64,000 nucleotides of DNA, taken from the NCBI GenBank assembly GCA_963779765.1, contig CAVZZP010000002.1, positions 1,364,001 to 1,428,000 of the forward strand. Reading direction: 5' to 3'. This document shows, one piece after another, positions 34,640 to 43,706 of this stretch. The notes under the pieces were generated by a model. The model ran no database searches and was not told the origin of the DNA. It was given only the letters and a program-made list of their open reading frames with translations. Numbering within the stretch: the stretch's first letter is position 1; the number at the start of each line of letters is the position of its first letter. The position numbers and the translations under genes were made by a program. The stretch comes from Silicimonas sp963779765. Its GTDB lineage: Bacteria; Pseudomonadota; Alphaproteobacteria; Rhodobacterales; Rhodobacteraceae.

Positions 34640-35986
34640 ATGAGCCAGCGCCTCTCCGATCTGACCGACGCCTTGATCGCCGCCGCCCGCAAGGCGGGGG
34701 CCGACGCCGCCGACGCCATCGCGACCGACGGACGCGCCGTGTCCATCGACGTGCGCGCCGGCGCCCTCGAACAGGCCGAGCGGGCCGAGGGCGTCGAGAT
34801 CGGCCTCCGCGTCCTTCTGGGCCGGCGGCAGGCCTGCGTCTCGGCCTCGGACACGAAGCCCGAGACCCTGACCGAAATGGCCGAGCGCGCGGTGGCCATG
34901 GCGCGGATCGCGCCGGAGGATCCCTACATCGGCCTCGCCGATCCCGAGCAACTGTCCGACACCCGCGACGCCACCGGTCTCGACCTCTGCGAGGACGCGC
35001 CCGAACCGTCGCCCGCCGACCTCGAGGACGCCGCCCGCCGTGCCGAGGCGACCGCCCTCTCGCACGAGGGCATCGCTCAGGTGCAGTCCGCCGCCGCCTC
35101 CTATCACCGCACCCGTATCCACCTTGCGGCCTCAAACGGCTTCTCGGGCGGGTACTCCCGGTCGTCGCACTCGCTCTACTGCGTCGCGATCACCGGCGAA
35201 GGCACGAAGATGGAGCGCGACCATTACGGCGAGGCGCGCATCTACGGCGCCGACCTGCCCACACCCGAAGAGGTGGGCCGCCTCGCGGCCGAGCGCACCC
35301 TGTCCCGCGCCGGTGCGCGAAAGCCGAAGACCGGCGCCTTCCCCGTCCTCTACGACGAACGCGTCGCCGCCGGCGTGATCGGGCACCTTCTCTCGGCCGC
35401 CAACGGCGCTTCGGTCGCGCGCGGCAGTTCCTGGCTGCGGGGCCTCTTGGGCGAGCAGGTCCTGCCCGACGCCCTCTCCATCGTCGAGGAACCGCACCGC
35501 GTCCGGACGTCCGGCTCGAAACCCTTCGACGGCGAGGGCCTTCGCACGGCCCGGCGCGAGATCGTCACGAATGGCCGCCTCAACGGCTGGACCCTCGACC
35601 TTTCCACCGCCCGCCAGCTTGGGATGGAGAGCACGGCCAACGCCGGGCGCGGCCCGTCCTCGCCGCCGTCTCCCACCCTCAGCAACATCGCCCTGACCCA
35701 GGGCGAGGCCACGCGCGACGACCTGATCCGCGACATGGGCACCGGCCTTCTGGTGACCTCGCTCATCGGTTCGTCGATCAACGCGACGACCGGCGACTAC
35801 TCGCGCGGCGCCTCCGGCTTCTGGATCGAGAACGGCCAGATCGCCTATCCGGTCAACGAATGCACCATCGCGGGCAACCTGCGCGACATGCTGCGCTCCA
35901 TCGTGCCCGCGAACGACGCCCGGCCCTGGACCGGCCGCGTCGTGCCGTCGCTTCTGGTCGAAGGTCTCCTCCTTGCCGGCGACTGA
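34640..35986 (+). CDS. pmbA: PmbA/TldD-family metalloprotease subunit
   Basis: A 448-residue protein of the TldD/PmbA (TldE) family, which in E. coli forms a heterodimeric protease acting on unfolded peptides such as microcin precursors. The N-terminal domain (residues 1-200), the SSLIGSSINATTGDYSRGASGFWIENG-type C-terminal motif (here LIGSSINATTGDYSRGASGF) and the length match PmbA. It lacks the HExxxH-type zinc site of TldD, as PmbA does. ATG 34640 is preceded by AGGAACG. It overlaps the next gene by 14 bases. Confidence 0.9.
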   Translation: MSQRLSDLTDALIAAARKAGADAADAIATDGRAVSIDVRAGALEQAERAEGVEIGLRVLLGRRQACVSASDTKPETLTEMAERAVAMARIAPEDPYIGLADPEQLSDTRDATGLDLCEDAPEPSPADLEDAARRAEATALSHEGIAQVQSAAASYHRTRIHLAASNGFSGGYSRSSHSLYCVAITGEGTKMERDHYGEARIYGADLPTPEEVGRLAAERTLSRAGARKPKTGAFPVLYDERVAAGVIGHLLSAANGASVARGSSWLRGLLGEQVLPDALSIVEEPHRVRTSGSKPFDGEGLRTARREIVTNGRLNGWTLDLSTARQLGMESTANAGRGPSSPPSPTLSNIALTQGEATRDDLIRDMGTGLLVTSLIGSSINATTGDYSRGASGFWIENGQIAYPVNECTIAGNLRDMLRSIVPANDARPWTGRVVPSLLVEGLLLAGD

Positions 35987-36743
35987 CCTCGACCTCCTGC
36001 ACGAGACCGCGCTCGAAGCGGGCGAGATCGCCCGGCGCTTCTGGCGCGAGGATCCGCAGGTCTGGGACAAGGGCGGCGACGATCCCGTCTCCGAGGCCGA
36101 CTTCGCCGTCGACACTCACCTGAAGCAGCGCCTCTTGGCCGCGCGGCCCGACTACGGCTGGGTCAGCGAGGAAACCGCCGACGACATGAGCCGGCTCGAG
36201 CGTGAAAGGGTGTTCATCGTCGACCCCATCGACGGCACGCGAGCCTTCGTGGCGGGCGAGAAGACCTGGGCGCATTCCCTCGCCATCGCCGAGGCGGGAC
36301 GCATCGTCGCCGCTTGCGTGTATCTGCCCGTTCGGGACAAGCTCTACCTCGCCCGCGAAGGCAACGGTGCGACCCTGAACGGCGCATCGGTCAAGGCGTC
36401 CGCGCGCGGCGAACTCGACGGCGCGACTGTCCTAAGCCCCAAGGTCAGCTTCCGCCCCGAGTTTTGGACTGCCGGCCCGCCGCCCGTCGAACGGCACTTC
36501 CGCCCGTCCCTGGCCTATCGCATGGCGCTGGTCGCCGAAGGCCGCTTCGACGCCATGATGACGCTTCGCCCGGCCTGGGAATGGGACATCGCCGCCGGGG
36601 CGCTCCTCGTCGCCGAGGCAGGGGGCGAGGTCACGGATCGTCGGGGGCGTTCCCTCACCTTCAACAGCCCCGCCCGCCAGACCGAGGGCGTCGTCACCGC
36701 AGGCGGCGCGGTCCATGCGGCGCTCTTGTCGGGCCTCGCCTAG
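35973..36743 (+). CDS. Inositol monophosphatase family protein (CysQ/IMPase type)
   Basis: A Mg2+-dependent, Li+-sensitive-type phosphatase of 256 residues. Metal-binding motifs are visible: SEADFAVD, WVSEET, VDPIDGTRAFV and WEWDIAAG. In this family substrates include inositol phosphates, 3'(2'),5'-bisphosphonucleotides and histidinol phosphate; the short form next to pmbA and often near LPS genes in Rhodobacteraceae is commonly annotated 3'(2'),5'-bisphosphate nucleotidase. The TTG start at 35973 overlaps pmbA. Its stop shares CTAG with the convergent DinB gene. Confidence 0.88.
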   Translation: MPATDLDLLHETALEAGEIARRFWREDPQVWDKGGDDPVSEADFAVDTHLKQRLLAARPDYGWVSEETADDMSRLERERVFIVDPIDGTRAFVAGEKTWAHSLAIAEAGRIVAACVYLPVRDKLYLAREGNGATLNGASVKASARGELDGATVLSPKVSFRPEFWTAGPPPVERHFRPSLAYRMALVAEGRFDAMMTLRPAWEWDIAAGALLVAEAGGEVTDRRGRSLTFNSPARQTEGVVTAGGAVHAALLSGLA

Positions 36744-37264
36744 CTCCAGTACGCGCGGGCCGTCTCCGCCCTGTCGTACTGCAGGTAGAAGTCGTCGAGC
36801 TGCGGCGGCGCCACGCCCGCGTCCTGAAGCTGCACATGCGCCTGTCCCCGATGATGCACCTGGTGCTGGACGAGGTGAAGGATCAGGGCCGCCACGGTCT
36901 CCTCGATCCGTCCCTCGTCGCGTTCGGTCACCCGCGTCTCGCTCAGCCGCTCCGCCGTCATCTCCCGGCAGAAAGCCGCGAAGCGCATGTCGGCCTCGGC
37001 CTGCAGGACGGAAAGCGTGGCGGCATCGCGCACCTCATCCCGGTCGTAGACGGTCAGACCGCGCCCGCCGGACTCCAGTGCGTCGAGGTAGTAGAGGTCG
37101 ACCTCGTAGATGTGGTTCAGCGTCTTGCACAGCGACGGAAAGAATCCCGGCCGGTTCGCGAGGAACGCATCCGGGGTTAGCCCCCGCATCGCACCATACA
37201 GCGTCCGGTTCGCCCAGGCGTTGTTCAGCGCCATGGCGAGCCAGGGATTTTCGCCTGCGTCCAT
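36740..37264 (-). CDS. DinB-family protein
   Basis: A 174-residue four-helix-bundle protein of the DinB/YfiT superfamily. Expected metal ligands are His51 in LNHIYEVD and the pair in LVQHQVHHRGQ. Family members are thiol-dependent transferases or hydrolases, but most are uncharacterised. The start ATG 37264 is chosen by homology of NPWLAMALNNAWANRTLYGA; longer in-frame extension is unlikely to be coding. It overlaps the upstream-strand phosphatase gene by 4 bases at the 3' end. Confidence 0.85.
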   Translation of the reverse strand: MDAGENPWLAMALNNAWANRTLYGAMRGLTPDAFLANRPGFFPSLCKTLNHIYEVDLYYLDALESGGRGLTVYDRDEVRDAATLSVLQAEADMRFAAFCREMTAERLSETRVTERDEGRIEETVAALILHLVQHQVHHRGQAHVQLQDAGVAPPQLDDFYLQYDRAETARAYWS

Positions 37265-37321
37265 CAAGCCGTCCTCCCGAAACTTCTGGACGGACTCCGG
37301 CCCCTGTGATTCCGTCGCGCC

Positions 37322-37882
37322 ATGCAGCGATCCTATACGCCCCACCTCGTCACCGCAGCCGTCATCGCCCTTTCGGCGCTGTACCTTCTGTGGATCGGGC
37401 GCGTCCCCTGGTGCGAGTGCGGCTACGTCAAGCTGTGGCACGGCGAGACGATGTCGAGCGAGAACAGCCAGCACATCTCGGACTGGTACACCCCCAGCCA
37501 CATCATCCACGGCCTGTTGTTCTACGCCGGCCTCTGGCTGGTGGCGCGGAGGCTGTCCATCGGCTGGCGCCTGACCATCGCCACGGTGATCGAATGCGCC
37601 TGGGAGATCCTCGAGAATTCGGACGCCATCATCGAGCGCTACCGCGCCGTGACGATCTCGCTCGATTATTACGGCGACAGCGTACTGAATACGGTGTCGG
37701 ACGTCCTCGCCATGATCCTGGGCTTCTGGCTGGCCCGCGTCCTTCCCGTCTGGGTCAGCGTCGCGCTCGTCATCTTCTTCGAGGTGCTGACGGCCTGGGT
37801 GATCCGGGACGGCCTCATCCTGAACGTGCTGATGCTGCTCTGGCCGCTCGAAAGTGTCATGGAGTGGCAGTCGGGCAGCTAG
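37322..37882 (+). CDS. DUF2585 (UPF0314) membrane protein
   Basis: A 186-residue integral membrane protein with five hydrophobic segments (about 8-26, 60-76, 82-96, 122-142, 145-178). The motifs CECGYVKLWHG, DWYTPSHIIHGLLFY and CAWEILENSDAIIERYR are the DUF2585/UPF0314 signature, confined mainly to alphaproteobacteria. Several conserved acidic and His residues face the membrane, but no activity is known. It is monocistronic. Confidence 0.88.
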   Translation: MQRSYTPHLVTAAVIALSALYLLWIGRVPWCECGYVKLWHGETMSSENSQHISDWYTPSHIIHGLLFYAGLWLVARRLSIGWRLTIATVIECAWEILENSDAIIERYRAVTISLDYYGDSVLNTVSDVLAMILGFWLARVLPVWVSVALVIFFEVLTAWVIRDGLILNVLMLLWPLESVMEWQSGS

Positions 37883-37939
37883 GCACGCCCTCTGCCTCCA
37901 GCATCCCGCGTTTAAGCGTTAGCGCGAGTTGGCCCCCGC

Positions 37940-38435
37940 CTAATCGCGGATGGTTGCCTGAAAGTTGCCGTCGATCGTGACGCCGACCTCGGGATCGACC
38001 ACGAGCCCACCAGCGGGTTCGGGCGTCAGGGTGGCGACAATACTTCCGGCCAGCACCAGATCACCGCCTGTCGCATTGGAAGGCGTTCAGGGACAGGTCG
38101 ACATTCTCGCTTCCGGCAACCAACGTTCCATCGGTCCGCTGAAGTTCGACCCGCGCATCGATTGTCTGCGCTTCCACCGGCCCTGCCAGAACCTGCATCT
38201 CGATCGTCAGCGTTCCGGGACCGCCGTCACCTTCGGGGTCGGGCGTCCCGACCAGACGAACCTCGACTCTGCCGTCGTTCTCCGTCCAGGTGCTGGTCGG
38301 CCCCTCTCCCGCACTGGCGACGATCCAGCGCGCGGGATCCAGATCCAGCGTTCCAGTGATCGAGCCGGTGCCGCTTTGTGCAAAAAGGGGACCGGCCAGA
38401 AGGCAGATGGCAAGGGGGGCGGCCAGGCGTTTCAT
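37940..38435 (-). CDS. Secreted protein of unknown function (one frameshift)
   Basis: A protein of about 164 residues. It has a signal peptide (MKRLAAPLAICLLAGPLFA-Q) and a mature beta-rich domain with alternating short strands (GSITGTLDLDPARWIV, VEVRLVGTPDPEG). One extra base at 38078/38079 ends the frame early; without it the protein continues LNAFNATGGDLVLAG to a TAG at 37940. I do not recognise the family. It is preceded by a 22-bp palindromic site and is monocistronic. Confidence 0.65.
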
Positions 38436-38460
38436 GCGTCCTTTCCCATGTCCGGGGCAT

Positions 38461-38482
38461 CGGCAATCACAACCGATTGCCG
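38461..38482. promoter_or_regulatory. Perfect palindrome upstream of the secreted unknown protein
   Basis: Two 8-bp arms, CGGCAATC and GATTGCCG, are separated by 6 bases. The site is 26 bases upstream of the ATG of the minus-strand secreted protein and has no T run, so it looks like an operator rather than a terminator. It also lies 50 bases downstream of the 25-aa peptide gene. The binding protein is unknown. Confidence 0.5.
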
Positions 38483-38532
38483 CGACGCATGTTCCCGCCG
38501 TACCGGGAAGTGAGGCTTTTCAGCCGCCGGCC

Positions 38533-38610
38533 CTACTTCTTCCGCCCCTGAAGCCAGCGGAAGACGAAGAACAGCACCACGAGTGCGACGATCCAGAACA
38601 GCAGGTCCAT
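38533..38610 (-). CDS. 25-aa single-pass membrane peptide in the tdh operon
   Basis: The frame from ATG 38610 to TAG 38533 encodes MDLLFWIVALVVLFFVF plus a basic tail (RWLQGRKK). That is one hydrophobic helix of about 16 residues with a strongly positive C-terminal end. It starts 4 bases after the tdh stop, and the last tdh codons (with GGGAG nearby) can supply a ribosome site. The composition is what is expected of bacterial small membrane proteins. Function unknown. Confidence 0.55.
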   Translation of the reverse strand: MDLLFWIVALVVLFFVFRWLQGRKK

Positions 38611-38614
38611 GAGG

Positions 38615-39652
38615 TTACTCCCAGTCGAGGACGATCTTGCCCGACTTGCCCGATTTCATCGTCTCGAAGCCGCGGCGGAACTCGTCGACGTGCATCCGGT
38701 GCGTGATGACCCGGCGGATGTCCAGCCCGTCCTCCAGCATCGCGATCATCTTGTACCAGGTCTCGAAGATCTCGCGGCCATAGACGCCCTTCAGCGTGAT
38801 CGCCTTGAACACGATGCGCGACCAGTCGACCGGCGACTTGCCGGGCGGGATGCCAAGCAGCGCGATCCGCCCGCCCATCACCATCGCCTCGACCATCTGG
38901 TCGAGCGCCCTCTGGTTGCCCGACATCTCGAGCCCTACGTCGAAGCCTTCCTTCATCTTGAGCCCCGACATGACCTCGCGCAGATCCTGCTCGGCCACGT
39001 TGACGGGGACCACGTCCGTCACCTGCTCGGCCAGCGCCAGCCGGTCGGGGTTCACGTCCGTGATGACGACATGCCGCGCGCCGACATGCTGCGCCACCGC
39101 CGCCGCCATGATGCCGATGGGACCGGCACCCGTGATGAGGACATCTTCGCCCACCAGGTCGAAGGACAGCGCGGTATGAACAGCATTGCCAAGCGGATCG
39201 AGGATCGCCCCGATCTCGTCGTCGATGGCGTCGGGCAGCGGTATCGCGTTGAACGCCGGCAGCCGCAGGTACTCCGCAAAGGCCCCCTGCTCGTTCACCC
39301 CGATCCCCCGCGTCTCGGGGTCGAGGTGGAACCGCCCCGACCGCGACTGCCGCGAGTGCTTGCCGATCAGGTGCCCCTCGCCGCTGACGCGCTGGCCAAG
39401 GTGCAGGTCGTCGACGTTCTTCCCAAGCTCCACGATCTCGCCCGCGAACTCGTGCCCGGTGATCAGCGGCACCGGTACCGTCCGCGCCGCCCAGTCGTCC
39501 CAATCCCAGATGTGGATGTCGGTCCCGCAGATGCCCGTCTTCTTCACGCGGATCAGCACGTCGTCCGGCCCGATCTCGGGCACCGGCGCGCGGATCATGT
39601 CGAGGCCGGGAGCCGGTGCCGTCTTGGCCAGCGCCTTCATCTCGTTGCTCAT
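38615..39652 (-). CDS. tdh: L-threonine 3-dehydrogenase lacking the structural zinc site
   Basis: This medium-chain NAD+ dehydrogenase oxidises threonine to 2-amino-3-ketobutyrate, which Kbl then cleaves to glycine and acetyl-CoA. 345 residues. Catalytic zinc ligands include C42 (GICGTDIH) and the GHE motif at 66-68; the Rossmann motif is ITGAGPIG. The lobe that in E. coli Tdh binds a structural zinc through four Cys reads GKHSRQSRSGRFHLD here, so all four are replaced (Gly, Ser, Ser, Asp). The rest is very close to E. coli Tdh. The start overlaps the kbl stop (ATGA). Confidence 0.95.
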   Translation of the reverse strand: MSNEMKALAKTAPAPGLDMIRAPVPEIGPDDVLIRVKKTGICGTDIHIWDWDDWAARTVPVPLITGHEFAGEIVELGKNVDDLHLGQRVSGEGHLIGKHSRQSRSGRFHLDPETRGIGVNEQGAFAEYLRLPAFNAIPLPDAIDDEIGAILDPLGNAVHTALSFDLVGEDVLITGAGPIGIMAAAVAQHVGARHVVITDVNPDRLALAEQVTDVVPVNVAEQDLREVMSGLKMKEGFDVGLEMSGNQRALDQMVEAMVMGGRIALLGIPPGKSPVDWSRIVFKAITLKGVYGREIFETWYKMIAMLEDGLDIRRVITHRMHVDEFRRGFETMKSGKSGKIVLDWE

Positions 39653-40831
39653 AACGCCCCCACCTCGCGCCCCGCCTGCGCAAACGCCTCAGCCGCGCGA
39701 TCCAGATCCTCCCGCGTCAGGGCCGCATTCATCTGCGTCCGGATCCGCGCCTGCCCCTTCGGCACGACCGGGAAGAAGAACCCCGCGACATAGACCCCCA
39801 GCTCGCCCAGCCGGGCCGCCATGTCCTGCGCCAGCCGAGCCTCGCCCAGCATCACGGGCACGATGGGATGCGCGCCGGGCAGAAGGTCGAACCCGGCCCG
39901 ATCCAGATGCGACCGCCACAGCGCGGTATTCTCGAACAGCCGCGCCCGCAGGGTATCGCCCTCCTCCACCAGCTTGATCGCCTCGATCCCCGCCGCAACG
40001 ACCATCGGAGGCAGCGCGTTCGAGAAGAGATAGGGCCGCGCCCTCTGCCGCAGAAGGTCGACCACCTTCTGCGAGGCGGCGACATACCCGCCGATAGCCC
40101 CGCCCAGCGCCTTCCCCAGAGTCCCCGTCAGGATGTCGACCTCCACGCCGTGATGCGACGGCGTCCCCGCCCCCTTCGGCCCCATGAAGCCCGTCGCATG
40201 GCAGTCGTCCACCATCACCAGCGCGTCGTAGCTATCGGCCAGCGCGCGGATCTCGGGCAGCTTCGCCAGATACCCATCCATCGAGAACACGCCATCCGTC
40301 GCGATCATGACGAACCGCGCGCCGTCCGCCCGCGCCTGTTTCAACTGCGCCTCAAGGTCGTCCATGTCCGAATTGGCATAGCGATACCGCTTCGCCTTGC
40401 AGAGCCGGATGCCGTCGATGATGGACGCATGGTTCAGCGCGTCCGACACCACCGCATCCTCCGGCCCCAGCAGAGGCTCGAACACCCCGCCGTTCGCGTC
40501 GAAGCAGGCGGCAAAGAGGATCGAGTTCCTCCATCCCCAGAAAGGCCGCCAGCCGCGTTTCCAACTCCCGGTGCAGATCCTGCGTCCCGCAGATGAAGCG
40601 GACCGAGGCCATGCCGAAGCCGTGGTCCTCCATCGCCGCTTTCGCCGCTGCGATCAGGCGCGGGTGGTCGGCGAGACCCAGGTAGTTGTTGGCGCAGAGG
40701 TTCAGCATCTCGCGCCCCGCGACCGTAATGTGCGCGCCCTGGGGCGAGGTCAGCGGCCGCTCGTGCTTGGTCAGGCCCTCGGCCTCGATCCCGGCAAGAA
40801 CGTCGTCAAGGTGATCGTCGAAGGACGTCAT
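39649..40831 (-). CDS. kbl: 2-amino-3-ketobutyrate CoA ligase (glycine C-acetyltransferase) (one frameshift)
   Basis: A PLP enzyme of 393 residues of the alpha-oxoamine synthase family; with Tdh it converts threonine to glycine and acetyl-CoA. The PLP Lys is in TGTLGKALGGAIGGY, and VDDCHATGFMG and SDALNHASIIDG are present. One extra base at 40526/40527 splits the N-terminal 120 residues from the rest; removal gives GMEDSILFAACF, the normal sequence. A GAAGGAGA ribosome site precedes the ATG. It lies 27 bases after alkB and overlaps tdh by 4 bases. Confidence 0.93.
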
Positions 40832-40858
40832 GCCGTCTCCTTCGTCAGGCCGCGAGAG

Positions 40859-41989
40859 TCATCGCGGCAAGGGATGGCTTGCCGAGGTATAGGCGCGCCA
40901 GTCGGTTATCTCGGGATAGAACGTCTTCCGCCACTGGCGCACAAGGGGGTTCATCCGCCGCCGCCACAACGGCGGGACCAGCGCAAGGATGCCCATCACC
41001 GCATATCCGTAGGGAAGCTGCGGCGCCTCGTGCGCGGCATAGGTCTGCAACAGCGGAAAGCGCCGGTCGGGCCGCGCATGGTGGTCCGAGTGACGCTGGA
41101 GATTGATGAGCAGCCAGTTCGTCGCCCGATGCGATGCGTTCCAGCTGTGGTGCGGCCGGACGTGCTCGTACTTGCCGCCGCCCATATGCTTCCGCGTCAG
41201 CCCGTAGTGCTCGATGTAGTTCACCAGCTCCAACTGCCAGATCGCCGTCAGCGCCGCGAAAAGATACAGGCCAAGCCCGGTCCAGCCTCCCACGACGACG
41301 GCAGCCAGCACGAAAAGAAGCTGCAGCCTCGCATAGCGCCAGAACGGATTCGACCGATCCCACGAAGGGAGCGCCTTCCGCCGTAAGCGCTCGACCTCTG
41401 CGCCCCACGCGGATCGCAGCGACTGCGGCAGCACCCGGAAGAAGAAGCGATGGAAGCTCTCGTTGTAACGCGCCGTCACCGCATCCCTCGGCGTGCCGAC
41501 ATGACGGTGATGCACCACAAGATGCTCGCTCCGGAAATGTCCGTACTGCGCCATCGCCAGCAGCACGTCGCCCAGCCACCGCTCGAACCGGCTGTGCTGG
41601 TGCATCAGCTCATGCGCATAGACGATGCCCACGGCCCCCATCAGGATGCCCAGCCCGAAGGCGTTGACGACCATCTCCCAGGTCTCCAGATGCCCCGCCC
41701 GAACCATGTATCCCAGCGCGCCGAACACCGTGACCGCCTGCGCCGGCGCCCAGATCACCGTGATCGCGCGGTGCCAGAACAGGTCCTCTTCGGGCGTCTC
41801 GACATCGGCATTGCCAAGGTGCAGGCCGCCGATGGCATCGAGAAGCGAGAACAGCCCCCAGGATCCCAGCGGCACCAGCACCACCGTCCAGCCGCCCTGG
41901 ATCGCGGACACCCACGCCAGCGGCAAAAGGATCAGCGAAGCCCAGAACGGCAGGGCCCCGGCAAGTCCGGTGAGAAGCGGTTTCGGCAT
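40859..41989 (-). CDS. alkB: Alkane 1-monooxygenase (membrane diiron hydroxylase)
   Basis: A 376-residue integral membrane non-haem diiron hydroxylase that oxidises terminal C-H bonds of alkanes or related chains using rubredoxin. The histidine boxes are HELMH (126-130), EHLVVHHRHV (155-164) and LQRHSDHH (297-304), plus the AlkB signature NYIEHYGL (257-264) that separates it from fatty-acid desaturases. Helices occur before residue 120 and around 225-250. No rubredoxin gene is nearby. It is 41 bases after mutY and 27 bases before kbl on the same strand. Confidence 0.9.
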   Translation of the reverse strand: MPKPLLTGLAGALPFWASLILLPLAWVSAIQGGWTVVLVPLGSWGLFSLLDAIGGLHLGNADVETPEEDLFWHRAITVIWAPAQAVTVFGALGYMVRAGHLETWEMVVNAFGLGILMGAVGIVYAHELMHQHSRFERWLGDVLLAMAQYGHFRSEHLVVHHRHVGTPRDAVTARYNESFHRFFFRVLPQSLRSAWGAEVERLRRKALPSWDRSNPFWRYARLQLLFVLAAVVVGGWTGLGLYLFAALTAIWQLELVNYIEHYGLTRKHMGGGKYEHVRPHHSWNASHRATNWLLINLQRHSDHHARPDRRFPLLQTYAAHEAPQLPYGYAVMGILALVPPLWRRRMNPLVRQWRKTFYPEITDWRAYTSASHPLPR

Positions 41990-42030
41990 CGTCCTTGTCC
42001 GTTGCGGGCGCAAAGGCCCCTCTGCCCGGA

Positions 42031-43084
42031 TTAAGATTGCACCAGCGCCCGCGACGCAAGATCGAAGGCCTTCCGCATGACCGTCGGCAGCTCCGACCGC
42101 CGCAGGTCGGGCCGGAACGCGCCCCGCTCCGCCGTCGCGTCGAGAGGCACCTCGGCCACCCGAAGCGCCAGCGCCAGGTGGAAGTGCGTGAAGGTATGCC
42201 GCACCTCGCCCCCCGGATCGCGCCACTCGGCCTCGACCGGCGGCGCGTCCTTCGGCGCGGCCTCGCCCCACTCGGTCCCCGGCCATCCCGTCATGCCGCC
42301 CAGAAGCCCCCGGTCGGGCCGCGTCTCGACCAGCCAGGCGCCATCCTCGCGCCGCGCGAGATAGGCGATCCCGAAGCGCACCGGCTTCGCCTTCTTCGCG
42401 GCCTTCGCCGGCAGCTCCGCCTGCACGCCCGCCGCCCGCGCCCGGCAGGCCTCCATCCACGGACAGATCCCGCAGGCCGGCGACCGCGGCGTGCAGATCG
42501 TCGCGCCCAGGTCCATCACCGCCTGCGCATAGTCTCCCGGCCGCTCCCTCGGCGTCAGCCGCGCCGCGTGGGCCGTCAGCTCCGCCTTCGCCGCAGGCAG
42601 GGGCGTCTCGACCCGGAACACCCGAGCCATGACCCGCTCGACGTTGCCGTCGACCACCGTCTCGGGCCGGTCGAAGGCGATGGCCGCGACCGCCGATGCC
42701 GTATAGGGCCCCACCCCCGGCAGCGTCAGCAACCCCTCGCGCGTGTCGGGAAATCGCCCACCATGCTCCGCCACCACCGCCCGCGCGCCTTTCAGCAGGT
42801 TCCGCGCCCGCGCGTAATACCCAAGCCCGGCCCACTCACCCATGACGGCCGCATCCTCGGCCGCCGCCAAATCCGCAACCGTCGGGCCAAAGCGCCGTGA
42901 ACCGCTCAAAGTACGCCTTCACCGCCGCGACAGTGGTCTGCTGCAGCATGATCTCGCTCAGCCACACGCGATAGGGATCCGGCACCTCGCCCGCCCGCCG
43001 GTCAGCCGGAGATACCCGCCACGGCAGCACGCGGGCGTGCCGGTCATACCAGGCCAGCAGGTCGTCCGCGCTTGGGTCACGCAA
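42031..43084 (-). CDS. mutY: A/G-specific adenine DNA glycosylase (one frameshift)
   Basis: It removes adenine mispaired with 8-oxoguanine. 350 residues once one extra base in 42884-42886 is removed (junction FTALWPTVADLAAAE). The helix-hairpin-helix LPGVGPYTASAVAA with catalytic Asp in DGNVERV, the catalytic Glu region LSEIMLQQT, and the [4Fe-4S] loop C-x6-C-x2-C-x5-C (CTPRSPACGICPWMEAC) are all visible. The C-terminal NUDIX-like domain is present. TTG 43084 is the likely start. It is divergent from dciA. Confidence 0.92.
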
Positions 43085-43177
43085 TCTTTACGGCTCCTCG
43101 AAGGGCTTTCGGCTGGCGCGCTGGCCACCGATCCCTAGAATGTGCCCGACTTTCGGGATTGCAAGCGCAGGACAACG

Positions 43178-43689
43178 ATGACCCGCGACAAACGAGACGG
43201 ACGAAGGATGAAGGGCTTCGAGAGGGCCTCGAGCCTCGTCGCGCTCGCGCATCCGCACCGCCGGCGAAAGCCGCGGCTTCGCCGTCTCGCGCCTGCTCAC
43301 CCACTGGGCCGAGGTCGCAGGCCCCGACATCGCCCGCATCGCCCGCCCCGTCGACGTCACCTACGGACGCGGCGGCCTGGGGGCCACGCTCACGCTCCTG
43401 ACCACCGGGCGCCGAGGCGCCGATACTCGAGATGCAGAAGGAAACGCTGCGCGAGCGCGTCAACGCCTGCTACGGCTACGCCGCCATCTCGCGCATCCGC
43501 ATCACCCAGACCGCCGCCACCGGCTTCGCCGAAGGCCGCGCCGCCTTCGATCCCGCGCCCAAACAGCACCCCGATCAGGCGCCCGTATCGCCGGAAGCCG
43601 CCCGAACCGCCGCCGAGGTGCAGGACACCGCCCTGCGCGACGCCCTTGAACGCCTGGGTGCGAACGTCCTATCTCACAGCAAACGGTAA
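43178..43689 (+). CDS. DUF721 protein, DciA-like helicase loader (two frameshifts)
   Basis: A protein of about 169 residues after removing an extra C near 43244 and an extra G in 43407-43409. The N-terminal KH-like DUF721 domain reads RTAGESRGFAVSRLL, THWAEVAGPDIA and LEMQKETLRERVN across the three frames. DUF721 includes DciA, which loads the DnaB helicase in bacteria lacking DnaC (family knowledge). The tail from residue ~130 is Pro/Ala-rich and probably disordered. It precedes the DsbA-like gene by 17 bases, a common alphaproteobacterial order next to mutY. Confidence 0.82.
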
Positions 43690-43706
43690 ACAAGGTAACC
43701 TTTCTC

